NCBI RefSeq assembly: GCF_009389715.1
Contig: NW_024067682.1
Span: forward strand, 308,501 to 372,500
Reading direction: 5' to 3'
DNA: 64,000 nt
Source of the DNA: Phoenix dactylifera
Taxonomy: Eukaryota > Streptophyta > Magnoliopsida > Arecales > Arecaceae
A model generated the notes under the pieces. It saw nothing but the letters and a program-made list of their open reading frames with translations. It ran no database searches and was not told the DNA's origin. A program made the translations under genes and the position numbers. Shown here one piece after another: positions 11,871 through 23,830 of the stretch (positions within the stretch are counted from its first letter, which is position 1; each line of letters begins with the position of its first letter).

Positions 11871-13831
11871 GACTTGCACAGACAGAACACACCCCTGTGC
11901 ATGCTCAACATGTTTCTGCATGCAAAACATCTGTGAGCTTTTCAGAAAATTTTAAGTTTCTTTGACTTAATCAACCCTGGAATGAAACAAAGCTTGAGCA
12001 TTCTTGTGGGTTCCCGGAACTTTCATTTATGACCATTTTCGTGAGGCTCTTCACTTGTTAATTTGCTAACTTTTTGATGGACGACCTCCGGAATTGATTC
12101 CCCATCAAGTTCCTCCATTAGCAATAATTACTTAGAAGACTATGGTCTTTCAACCTCAAATTTTTCATGCAAAATCATGTTTTTGCAGCATGTATAGGCG
12201 AGGCATATGAGGGGAAGTACACAATTAAAGGGAGGTGGCTTGTGTGAGGTTTTCATATACCAAGCAAAATCAAAATAGACCTGATGACAAGCAAAGTGCA
12301 AAAGCATTTTATTTTTTCAAGTTCCATGTATCATTTGTGGTGTATATGTAGCTTCGAGCTTCAACACCCTGCTGCATTTGTTAGTTCTGTCGAATGACCT
12401 TCGTGGACCTGGAGTACTCTCCTTTGCCTCAGATTCTAAGGCATGACTTGGACTCTCACCGAAGTTCAGAAAAGCTATTAGTTAAAACAGTTGCAGGCTT
12501 CCCTACTCTTTGCTTGAACTTTTTGTTTATGAATGAGTTGATGTACCCTTTTATACAGGTATTTTAACTTATATCAAGGGCATAATTTGTGCCAAGTGGT
12601 AAACCTGGTTATCATCATCATCTGGGAATATGCATTCTCTAGCTCAGATTCTATCCCCAGCACAAGCGCTGAAGAGAGAGGTGCCAGCCAGAAGACCAAA
12701 AGTCCTATTGGCATGTGCCAAGGGGTAATCATCCAGTGGTCATACAAATCTTGACTTCTTTTTGATGATCTTACGTATAACATGCAAAATAATTATAATG
12801 GTTTATAGAGGATTTTAATTTTTAGCCAATCATGACACTGTCTCATAGCCTTGCACACTTTATCATACTTATGTGTCCTGTAGACCTGTGAAATGTTTTG
12901 AGCCCTGTAGACCTGCTGAAGCACAAATATCTGTAATGTTTGCTCTTGATTTTTTCTTGTAGTAAGTGTATTTAAGTTGACTCCGAGGAGTTTTATGGTG
13001 CTTAACATTTTATTTTATCATAATGCTACAGGATTACAACATACACCTCAACAATGGCATCTGGATAAGCAGAAATCTTCACCAGGTTCCCTAGATCAAC
13101 TGGAGATGGAGAAACAACTGCCTTCTGCATTAGCCCTCCCACCATCCCAATTTATACCACCTCTGACTCAGCCGTGCCTAACAAACCAGTTACCGGCTGG
13201 CATTTACACACATGCTGCTCCGAATTCCTTTTCAGGGTCTGTACCAATCCAAGCAAATGCCCTTATGGTTGTCCAACCACCAATGCCTCACTTGCGACCC
13301 AATTCTGCAGCCACCATAACTGACCAAACCCCTCCACCATATCCACTTTTTCCTCCTGGACTCATTCCTGGCATGGTTAGAAAGATGCAGATTGGCAGTG
13401 GCGTTCCGTACTCTCCCATGAGCCCGCTAGACATACCCACTGTGATTCCGCTATCCACTGTGCCCCAGTCAGAGATTCTTGACAGAGTCTCAAAATTCTT
13501 CAAGGAAATTGGCGAGGTAAACCCATCAGAAGGACCAGTGCGACCATCTGTGTCAAATGATGAAGATGATGAATATGAATGTGAGCCTCCTGTTCGCAAG
13601 GGAGGGGCTTGCATTCCTCCACCTCCTAACTTGCAGGTGGACCCAGAGACTGGAAATGCAGATGGGAGTGTGGGTCACAAACCAGGATCAAGCAGCTCAG
13701 GCCGGTTGGGACTTGGGGCTTCTGCAAATCCTAATGAAGTGAGCCAATATGATGATGTCTATACTTCATATCGCAAGCAGAGGAGTACCAGTTATCATTC
13801 TTCTTTGAGTGCAAGAGATGCAGCCAGGTGA
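8928..13831 (+). CDS. CHERP-like protein: SURP (SWAP) plus CID (RPR) domains, probable splicing factor
   Basis: Three coding exons, 8928-9925, 11572-11828 and 13032-13831, join through GT-AG introns with matching phases (AG|C then G|GA) into 684 codons plus TGA. Residues 1-115 are rich in Q, P and H. A SURP domain follows at about 117-165 ([20 protein letters not shown], then NYYRYKQW). A CID/RPR domain spans about 250-400 ([24 protein letters not shown] across exon 1/2, then [12 protein letters not shown]). The C-terminal third is proline-rich with an acidic patch ([10 protein letters not shown]). SURP plus CID is the architecture of CHERP, which in animals associates with U2 snRNP and affects splicing. 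A nuclear splicing role here is inferred by homology. No C-terminal G-patch is seen. The start was chosen as the first ATG of the frame; upstream in-frame codons are non-ATG. It is convergent with LpxD, 1.66 kb away. Confidence 0.9.
10530..10815. repeat. Small dispersed repeat (GGTACCGG-rich, foldback-type) in intron 1
   Basis: Begins 'gaaccaaggttagcgaacta' and continues through many variants of 'accggtt', 'gtaccgg' and 'ggttcggtac' to about 10810. It belongs to the family listed in the findings and has no coding capacity. Confidence 0.6.
10651..10674 (+). repeat. (GT)n(G)n simple repeat
   Basis: Seven GT units followed by ten or more G, inside the dispersed repeat of intron 1. Confidence 0.9.
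11834..11870 (+). repeat. (CT)n microsatellite beside the exon 2 donor site
   Basis: About 16 CT units start only five bases after the 5' splice site at 11828/11829, inside the first bases of intron 2 of the SURP/CID gene. A pyrimidine run so close to a donor is unusual and could affect splicing (inference). Confidence 0.9.
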
Positions 13832-14750
13832 TGTGAAGAGCATGTACTCTTTGTAGATTTTTATTTTCCCATTTTCCTAATCTGAGAAGTCAAGGTTCTG
13901 TAATGCAAACCTGAATGTTGCCGGATGCTCGGTTAACTTCTGTTCTGGAACTTTGCTTCTTGAAAATGGGACTTCTTACTTCTCATGTGGAACTCTTATG
14001 GTCGATGACCAGGTTGTATTAGTATTAGCATTTCCCAATAGTGAGCCTGAAATCAAGAGCCTTAGTTCCTCTAGTTGGCTGTGCATTGCTTAAACTTCCA
14101 ATTTTTGAAGGATTGAGGTTTGCAGTAATATAACAACCATCGGTTCCAGAGTTTCATTCAGTTTCGGCCATATCTGGAGGTCTCCAATAAAATGGTAGTC
14201 TAAAATCTAGCATCAGCATAGTCTGAATCGGAATTTCATATATAAAGTAGATTAACTTTCCCTAGAGATACTCCTAAAGTAGCTTACAGATTTCTTTCAT
14301 TCAATTCGAACCGAGGATAAAGGTTCAACTCTGTAAACCAATAAGGGGGAAGAAACAGTGAAGTATGAGGGACTTGAAGAAGCTGATGTCTCTCTCCTTG
14401 CCTGCACTCGTGGGACCCGAGAATCCACCTAACATAGTCATTTCCAATCTTATTGGGTTGTAAAACCTATGAGCTCCACCGGCAACTGGGATTTCTCCTG
14501 CCTCCTTTCAGACCTTTCCATTCACGTGGGGAAATGTCACATGAATGAGTTTGTCGGGTTTCAGGCTGCCACAATTACCAGACTTGCTCCTTTTGATCTT
14601 TTCGCAAGGCCACATAAACGTGCCCTTACAGTCCCTGCTTAGCCAATCCTTAGCGTGTTCCCACCTAGATTGGATTTTATAATAACAGGAGCAAACTTAT
14701 CATGACGGCTTAACTCGATCCGATTCAAAGGACTAGATTGGATTTTATAG
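13832..14750 (+). other. 3' UTR and intergenic sequence of the SURP/CID gene
   Basis: No coding region. A canonical 'aataaa' occurs at about 14187 ('ctccaataaaatgg'), but the cleavage site cannot be fixed from sequence. Confidence 0.4.
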
Positions 14751-14754
14751 TAAA

Positions 14755-15060
14755 CTTATTATTAAGATTAGCCGAATTGGTATCGAGACTTGTGCCGATC
14801 GACTACCAATTTGGTACAGTATTGGTTTGGTATAGAGATTGAACTGGTTTAAATTGGTCCGAACTGCTCCAGCACGATACTGATTTGGTATGAGTCTGAA
14901 CTAGTTTAAACCAATGCGAACCGCTCCATACTAGTTCAGCTCGAACTACCTAGTTCCTCTCCGAACCGCAGTTAACGGTATTTTCTAAAAATACTGGTTC
15001 TGCGCCGGTTCACTTCAGTACAGAATGCACCGGCTGGTTCGGCTTGGTTCGGCAGACCAT
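14755..15060. repeat. Small dispersed repeat (GGTACCGG-rich, foldback-type), intergenic
   Basis: Runs from about 'gccgaattggtatcgagact' to 'ttcggcagaccat', dominated by variants of 'gaactggtttaaa', 'ggttcgg' and 'actggtt'. Same family as the copies in the LpxD introns. It lies in the gap between the convergent SURP/CID and LpxD genes. Confidence 0.55.
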
Positions 15061-15487
15061 ATTTATTATCATGATAGTTGACTTCATGCGATGCAAAAGA
15101 TCCCAAAATGTCATAGGAAATTTGGAGAGCCATAAGATAAATTGGCTTGGAACAGCAAATAGCTGGAGCAGCAGAATTAAAATGATCCTGAACCACCAAC
15201 TAGGGTACAAGCTTCCTACTTCAGATTATATTTGTAACTCAACTAACAGGAGTTCAAGTTACATTGCAAAAATAGAACTGGGATATTTGATCATGTGTGG
15301 CTGGAGAAAAATGGAAATCATGAATCACTATGTTTGCATATATGGCAACGGCACTGCCTGTTTTCTTCTTCATCCGAACTTTAGTGATGAAGCTGATCTC
15401 AGCCCAATTTGCACTGACACTTCAAATACGTTCATATTAAGTCAAGGCATGAGTTCTAAATCCAAGATAAACGAAGAATGCTATTCT

Positions 15488-18400
15488 CTAAGACACATCG
15501 CCCTTACAAAATCTGCGCAGTTTTGCAGATTGTCTGCGCCATTCATGGATAGGGACCTACAAGATAAATCACAAGAGACACTCATGAGCATTATGATTAA
15601 AGGCAAACAAAAATGAAGGCGAAGAAGAGAGAAAAATGATTCTTACTGCCGGAAAACCACCATAGTCACCCGATTCCACGATATCCTTTGTGACAGAGCT
15701 ATTTGCTGCCAGTCGAACCTGATACCCAAGTGAGGGGATCATGAATAAGTTGTTTAAAACTGTCAGAGAATTGTAACAAGGGCAACATGATAAAACTTAC
15801 AAATTCCCCAAACTAAGATGAAAACACACTGATTAGAAATGTATACTGGATGTGTTTTATGGAATTTGCAGTGGCCCCTAATGTATCATGTCCGTGAATT
15901 AAGAACCCATCACCCTCCCTGTGGGTAATCAGACCACTGTTACAGAAGATGGAAAACATTTACAAAGGTGCTAATAGCGAAGCTGCGGAGACTTGATAGT
16001 AATCAGATACAGAATTAACTAAATGTGTGAGGTAGAATCTGATCTTAACTTTAAAACTTAACTAATTTGCGATAGGACCAGCGAAGCGGCATGTGCTCAT
16101 TATTTTGCCAGGAATTAAATCCAAAATCTCGTAAATACTATGAGGACCCATGCGGGCGTGTGTTTAGTCCCACATTGGTTATTTGCGGAATAAATCTTGG
16201 GTACTTATACCCGATCAAAGAACCTAAATAATACCTTTCGGCTGGCCATTTTGGGTGAGGTCCTGGATTGTGACAAATGGTATCAGAGCAGATCGGGCCA
16301 TAACCTATGTAGACTAGAAGATACTGCAGTACGGACCCATTGGGGCTGACCACAGGCTGATCGTGGTGTTTGTGATTAGATTTAAATGTATTTGAACCCT
16401 TAGCCTGACGAGGACGTTAGGACTTGAATGGGGGTAGTATGTGAGAACCCGTGCGGGCATGTATTTAGTCCCATATCGGTTATTTGCTGGGTAGATCTTG
16501 GATACTTATACAGGATTAAAGAACTTAAATAATACCTTCTGGCTAGCCATTGTGGGTGAGATCCTGAGTTGTTACAAATGGTATCAGAGCGGACACGGCC
16601 CATAACCTATATGGACTAGGAGACACTGCAACACAGATCCATTGGGGCTGACCACAGGCTGATCGTAGTGTTGGTGATTAGATTTGAATGGATTTGAACC
16701 CTTAGCCTGATGAGGACGTCAGAGCTTAAACGGGGAGAGTATGTGAGGACCCGTGCAGACGTGTGTTTAGTTCCACATTGGTTATTTGCTGGGTAGATCT
16801 TGGGTACTTATACAGAATCAAAGAATCCAAATAATACCTTCTGGCAAGCCATTTTGGGTGATATCCTGGGTTGTTACAAATACAAAGTTCCAAAATTCCA
16901 TGGGCGAATAAAGATGCATGTGGTCAAGTCATGCCAAACATGAACAAAACCAGACCAAATAACATTATATTAGATCTTCCTTGAGTTATATCTTCAAGAT
17001 CAAGTAGTGCATCAAAAAATATACCTATCCATCTAAGCATCCATCTAACTTGGTGATTTAGATTTGCTTAATAACAGAGGTTATTAGCATTTCCAAGGAG
17101 TTTTGACTTGAGTCACCAGATGTAACTGAAACCATGACCATAACCATAACTGTCAAGCCAAATCTTTTTTCTCCTCAACAACTCATGCGACAGAGTGGTC
17201 AAATTGCAAACAATCTCCCAACCGAAACAAGTGGACTCCCAACCAATCATAAAAGATCAAAGGAATAAATAGAGTCCAGTTAGATAATAAGGAGGTATGA
17301 AGGAAACTACCAATCACAACAAACTTATTCTTATTGGGACAGCAAACGTATTAGTACATTAAAACCACATTGCCGGGTTTGGTGGAATACCTTCGAAGCA
17401 ATGGAAACATGATCTCGTACAGCTACTCTCCCTCCCAAAGTGACATAATCTCCCATCCTATAGACAAGAAAATAAGAAATGTAATAAATCTTTAAAAAAT
17501 CATTCACCAAATTCTTTCCTTTCATGCATTATTATACATAAATATTTCAGATGGCAAAGGAATTATACATATTACATACGTCACAGAACCAGCAATGCCA
17601 ACTTGTCCACAAAGCATGCAACATTTCCCAATGACTACATTGTGACCTATCTGCAACATGGATTAGTCATTAGACAGAAACTAACATCTCAAATTACATC
17701 AAGGTTCATTTGAGGAAAAGAAAAAGATCTAGCCTACATCTTGACAGATTTATTTTGCATAAAGGAATTATAAACCACCTGAACAAGATTGTCTATTTTG
17801 GTATGATCACCTATAACTGTGTCTCTCCAACTGCAGTGTAAATGAAAATAATACTGACTAATCAGTGATTATTTAATTATACATATAGTAACCAAATAGT
17901 GCCATTTACTATAATTTAAGTTCATGTATTTGACAAAAAGATTCGACCCCAGAGGAAGCAAAGAGCGTCTGCAGATACATAAACCACTCAAGATGATGCA
18001 TATATGAAGTTGAAAGTAAACTAGCTCACCTGCCCCTATCTATGCATGTATTGGCACCTATCTCCACATGGTCCCCAATCCTTACATGAAGCACCTAAAA
18101 GAAAATCCATTTACATAATGTAAGGTTTAACAGATATCTAAAAGTTGTTTTTGTTAACGAAGTCTTGTAAATAGTTAAACATAACAAACTACAGCATCAT
18201 TGCCTTAAATATATCTTTGTGAAGGGCAATAATTCATATGCAACAACAATATAAGAACAAATTCAAACAATTTGCCCAGAATATGAAAGACATGGAAATA
18301 AAGCAAGACAACAATTTTAAAAGCGAGAAATAATTAAAGAGTTACTTGCGAATGATTCATAATATATGTATAATAATATATACAAAATTATAGAGTTTTA

Positions 18401-21400
18401 AAACCTATGTTTTGTTAACCTAGGAAAAGAACATTAGAATAAAGGTTGTCAAAATGATGTTAGAATTTCAATATTTTAAAGGTTGTCAAAACAATTTTAA
18501 AATCACAATATTTTTAATCCTTGTTGATCCGGACCTTAATGGCAACTCCTCATGAAATATCATTTGGCACTGTCTTTCACTTGTTTCAGATTTCTACAGC
18601 TATTAGTTTTAAACGAACATTGGGTGAGTGAGAAAATCGCAACCAAATTGCAGAGCTCTTTAGTATGGCTATCCATTTGAAAGGCAAAATAAGATGAATT
18701 AAAAAAATTGGGCGATTGCATGTTGAAAGTTCATTTTTTTTGAGGGCATCATTTGAAAACTGAGTATGACATGCGGGCAAAGATGGAGTACGAGCTAAGT
18801 TGTATTCAGCAATAGATAATCTACAAAAGAGCAATGATGTGACAACCGACAACCACTTAGTTAGGCATGTGTTCTCATAACTCACCCATCAAGCAGACAT
18901 CTCATGCCTGACAAGGGCCATAATACATTTCTTCTCTGAATTGTTTGTCCTTCAAAACAATGTGGAAGATTTGTGGATGATTGTTGCTACTTGTCCCATT
19001 ATATGTCAGGAAGGCAAAAAATATTGGAGAAAAATTAATGAATAACATTCTATCAATTTTTCTAAACAGCTTAATAAGAAATGCCATAAAAACTGCTAGC
19101 ACTGTCTGCAACACTTTAAGCTGCAAATCCTTCCCAGATTGGAGATTATGATCTAATCATCCCAAAGTCAAAAACCTAAGATACGATCATTTTAGAGTTT
19201 CTTTCTAGAAGGATTTTGTATAAGTTTAATGAAATAATAGGTCCAATCCTAAGATCTAACTACTCGAGAAAATGAATAAATTAGGATTTGTTTGCTTGAA
19301 CCACCATTTATAGGGTGGAAGGTGAAATTTGATAGAGTAAGAATGCCTCTCATAAATTCTTTGAAAGTCAGTTAATCACTATTTTTAAATTGACGAAAAT
19401 GAGTATTATATTAGAAACCTTGAGTTAGATTCAAGTAAAGAGGGGGGGAGACTAACTTGGGGCTTCTTCTCTACATGTCCTTGTTCATCCACAAGAAATC
19501 CAAACCCTGTTAAACAAAACAATGAAGTGCACCACAAAGCATTACTCCCACTGCAATAGACAATAGAGAAAATGCAAGCCTTTTGAGATTGAATATATAT
19601 AGAAAATTTTTGATGGCAAGAGATTATCAAACTGTCTAGGAAACCGAACTATAAATTATTACAAAAGTAACAGAAAAAGTCAGGCAGTGGTTTATTTATG
19701 AAATAAAGCAAATAAAAAGCTGAAAAGCAACATAAAACAGTCACATCCCAAAGAAAATTTAACTAAGTAGAGATTTGAAATTTTTTCTTTCACTCTAGTA
19801 ATTTAAGACTCTAAATCACACCAAGTATTGAGGTGCTGGTCCATGCTGATCTGTTTCAGTACATGGCATGGGCCAACGGCGTGGTAATGCCGGGCGTGCC
19901 AACCTGTGGTGACCATTTCCAGCCCATATCAAGCATGTCATTAACATAGGCCAGTATGGCTCAGCACAAGTTGATACATGCTGGGACGATTTGAGACAAG
20001 GACCTTTTTTTTTCGGTTTCATGACAACAAGACACATGTTGGTATGTCATGTACTTTGCCAGCCAATCAATGGCATATACCTTGCTGCTGGCTTGCCCAT
20101 TTTGCTGGCACTTAAATTCCAGCACCTCACATTTGAGCTTGGACGTCAAGAATTCTTGATTAAGAACTCACATGCCCTATTACTACTTGAAAAGTGTCGT
20201 TAGGACCTTACCAATAAGCATTGCTCCATGTGAAGATTTCAATATCCACATGGACCAAAGAAAAAAAAGTTACCAAATGAAAGAAGCATATCCTATTGAG
20301 ATGTTATGTGTTTTCGGCTAACCAAAAAAAAATCATATAAAGTGTCGAAAATGATAATCCACTATAGTCATGCCATCAAGGAATGCAATCTTCAATCCCA
20401 TTAGAAAATGAATTTTCCTCCATAGTGATGAGGTCCCGTAGCTGACATCATGTACTTTGCCCAAGGTTAGAAAAGTCGAGCATACTGGTCCTACATTGGA
20501 TAGTACATATTGTAAAACTTTGGAGCAATGTTTGTCGTATTACCTGATTTGGGGCATACCAACCCATAAATATTGGAACCGGCATAGAAATACTATTCAA
20601 GTTGGTACAAGCCTGAACTGGCCCGTACTAGCCCATATCGAGCTAAACCATATCATATTGCCCGATGACGCCCAAAATTAAGGTGTGCATCACGCCATAC
20701 CGACCAGTACTACTCGGTTTCAGGCAAAACCATGATAAAAGTGAGAAAAAGAGATTGAAAGCTTATCTCAGTGTGGGGTGTATACCGTATTGTGCCGACC
20801 AGAACATACCAAACTGGTAATGTACATGCATGGTATTGGGTATGAAGATTTCGGGCCTTGCCTTGGAGTGTTCCAAACTTGGCCTATACCCCCATGTTGG
20901 GGTGGATTGTGGTGCATGAGATTACAGCAACCCTAACCACACCTTATAGAGTAGTATCGCCCAACACCACTAGTTGGCCTCTAAGAATTTTTTTCTTCAA
21001 GATATAAATTACTATAATGATTAGATGGCTAGTTGATTTGAATAGAAATGCTTGATCACTTATAATAATAATTTAATTCTTCATTATTAGGATCTTGATA
21101 GCTCAATTGTCAAAGTTAACATAAAAATTATTTTCTTAATTAAACCTATATAATCATCTAAAAAGGAGCTAGAATGAAAAATGTTACGAAATTATTGAAA
21201 GTAAAAGAATAGATTCTACTAGATTAAGCAACAGAACTTATTTTGGCAATTATTAAGAAACTAAATGGTCTAGAAAACTTAAATGAATATTTCATGAGGA
21301 CTAAAAATTTTCATAAGGTTATTGGTAAGAAGATATACAAATAAAAACTCCCTTATCTGAATCCATGGACTTTGTAATTTACTCTTATTAAGCAGTTTAC

Positions 21401-23780
21401 ATAAATAAACTATAATATAAAAATGAAAATAAAATCTATTTACCAGAAGTCATGGTCTTAGGAAGTGATGATTTAAATGAAAAACTTTCAATTTGATATG
21501 TCAAAAAAACTCCGTACCATACCGTACCGACACTGTGCTAGTGTGGCACCGGTATGGGGTCTGGTACTGAGATGGCGAAACTTGGTTCCAAGAAATCTCA
21601 ATTTGATAATCAAATTTAAAAAAAGAGAAACTAGGGTTGTGAATATGAAATCTGTTTTAGTCAGGGAAAAAAGAAGAGGACAATGCACATAAGATGCATT
21701 TGTTTATTTCATACGAGATCTTTCAAAGATACATAGAACAACTTCACATGAACTGAATCTTACCATCTTGACCAATGCAGACACCACTGTGGACTACGCA
21801 GAACAAGCCCACAGTACAATTGCTTAAGACAACATTGTACCTACAGATAAAATTTTTGATAAGCAAAACACTAAAGAGCAGATGGAAGGTTGTAACATGA
21901 TTATATTTATCCAGCATAAATTTCTTTTAACTGAACTCACCAAAAGAAATGGTCAATGTTATTTGACTAAGATAAAATTGTGAACTACAATTATAGGTAA
22001 TATGAACACATCTGAAAAAAACAAAATCTTAATGCGACAAACAAAAAATGAAGAAAGGATTGATGGCCTGTTGATCAAGGAAAGCCAAAATTCAGTCTTG
22101 CTTCTCTAGCTTGGGTTGACTTCCCGGATCCCTGCTTCAGGTTTTGGTTGTGGATCTACTTCTCCAGTGATGGGCGAGAGAGCACTGCGAACAGTGCACA
22201 TCTTGTCACATTTGTTGGTAGAAGGATGCTGGGAACCTGTTTGGTCCAGGAGCTTTTTTTGGGTTGGATTTTCTAAGCATACAATTTCCTCATCAGAGAT
22301 GTCTCTGATCAGCTCCCTATTGTCCTCATCACATACTTTATTCGGTAATGTGAAGTTGAGCAAGCCAATAGAAGAGTACAAAGATGTGCTCACATGGACA
22401 TACCACAATCTTACTAAAAGGCATATCCCTTATTCTTTTCTTTTATTTGCAAGCAAAAATCAGATGCAGGAGGTCAGACACCAAGCCTATGAACAAAGGT
22501 CTAGACAAATGAACCCGAATTATGCCGAGCTTGTATGTAAAAAGGGAAAAGGAGATTCAACGAATGCTTGACGCCGGTATCATATTCAGAGTTAGCATGA
22601 GCTATTTGGTGATATTACACCCATATATATTGGTCCATTCTGGAACATAATTTTTGTTGCCCTTGGGAGATGCCTCCTCCCTTTATGACAATTGCTACAA
22701 TTTCTTTTAGAAGAGCACTAAACATTGCATTTTTAAATTCAAATCAAGGTTAAGGCATGGCACATTGTTAAGAAGTATAACTTAAAATACCCAAATTGTT
22801 AACAAAAGAGAAAGAAGTAAAAAGATAACAATATGGGGGAGACTAAACCATAATCCAGACCAATCTGCTCTAATAAAGAGGCAGCTACCTGAATGAGATG
22901 CTTCAATTATAAACCAAGACATGCTATAGACATCAAGAAACAGAGAGGCCTCACAAGAGTATGTTTCTTTCCCTTTAACCTGATCTGCAAGCAGAAACAA
23001 CTCCAGTTTTTATGTAAATCCTGCTTAATGAATGGCATCTGGTTTTTGATTTTTCTGCTCTCATACTGGATTGTTAACTACTGAACCCTGGAGGCTATCC
23101 CAATAATAAGAGGTAACCCCCTCATGAAAAACTAAAGAATTCCCCAACCTCACATCTCCAGGAAGGCAAGGTGCCACTACTTGCAGCATCCCAAAATCCA
23201 CCTTCCCAAGAATGCAACAATTTGCACAAATTCATTGACATATACACAAGGAGCGCTATAGATCCACTGCCTTGAATTTGATTTGAACTCATTTTTTTTA
23301 GCAAAATCTAAAACTACATTTTTCTCCTGGAAAGAGTTGACAAAAGATATGTTCAAAATTCTAATTTTTAAGTAGGAAGGGAATGGACGTCAGCCTTTCC
23401 TATTTTAGCTACTTAAGCAAAAAGAAGCCAGTCCACAACTCCTCAGCACCCATCGATAAATCAACAACGAGATCTGTTCATATTCTTTCCCAACATTTGC
23501 ATACTTGCCCACCACAAAAAAGAATGAAAAGCAGAAGACAGAAGTTCATGAAGAAGAAATGATGAGGAAGAAAGAAAGTTTTGCATCTATATTTGGATAT
23601 AGTGAGAAACACACTAAAGTACTAAACTTCGAGAGACACCTTTTGCACTTGGCATTAGCACTTCACTAGAAAAACTTGCTTCAACAACTGAACCTTTGGC
23701 TATAGATCTTACATTTATCCATTTAATATGACACATATAAAGAAAGCTGAACTGATTTATTTTAATATATATATACATAC

Positions 23781-23830
<50 letters not shown>

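Noticed and set aside
15044..15616. 190-codon plus-strand open frame between the two convergent genes
   Set aside because: It overlaps the last LpxD exon and 3' UTR in antisense and a dispersed repeat, and shows no domain. The minus-strand exon reading is strongly supported.
16138..16880. The 300-bp tandem repeat considered as a satellite
   Set aside because: TG/CA-type ends, primer-binding sites and an outer 5-bp duplication show it is a TRIM multimer.
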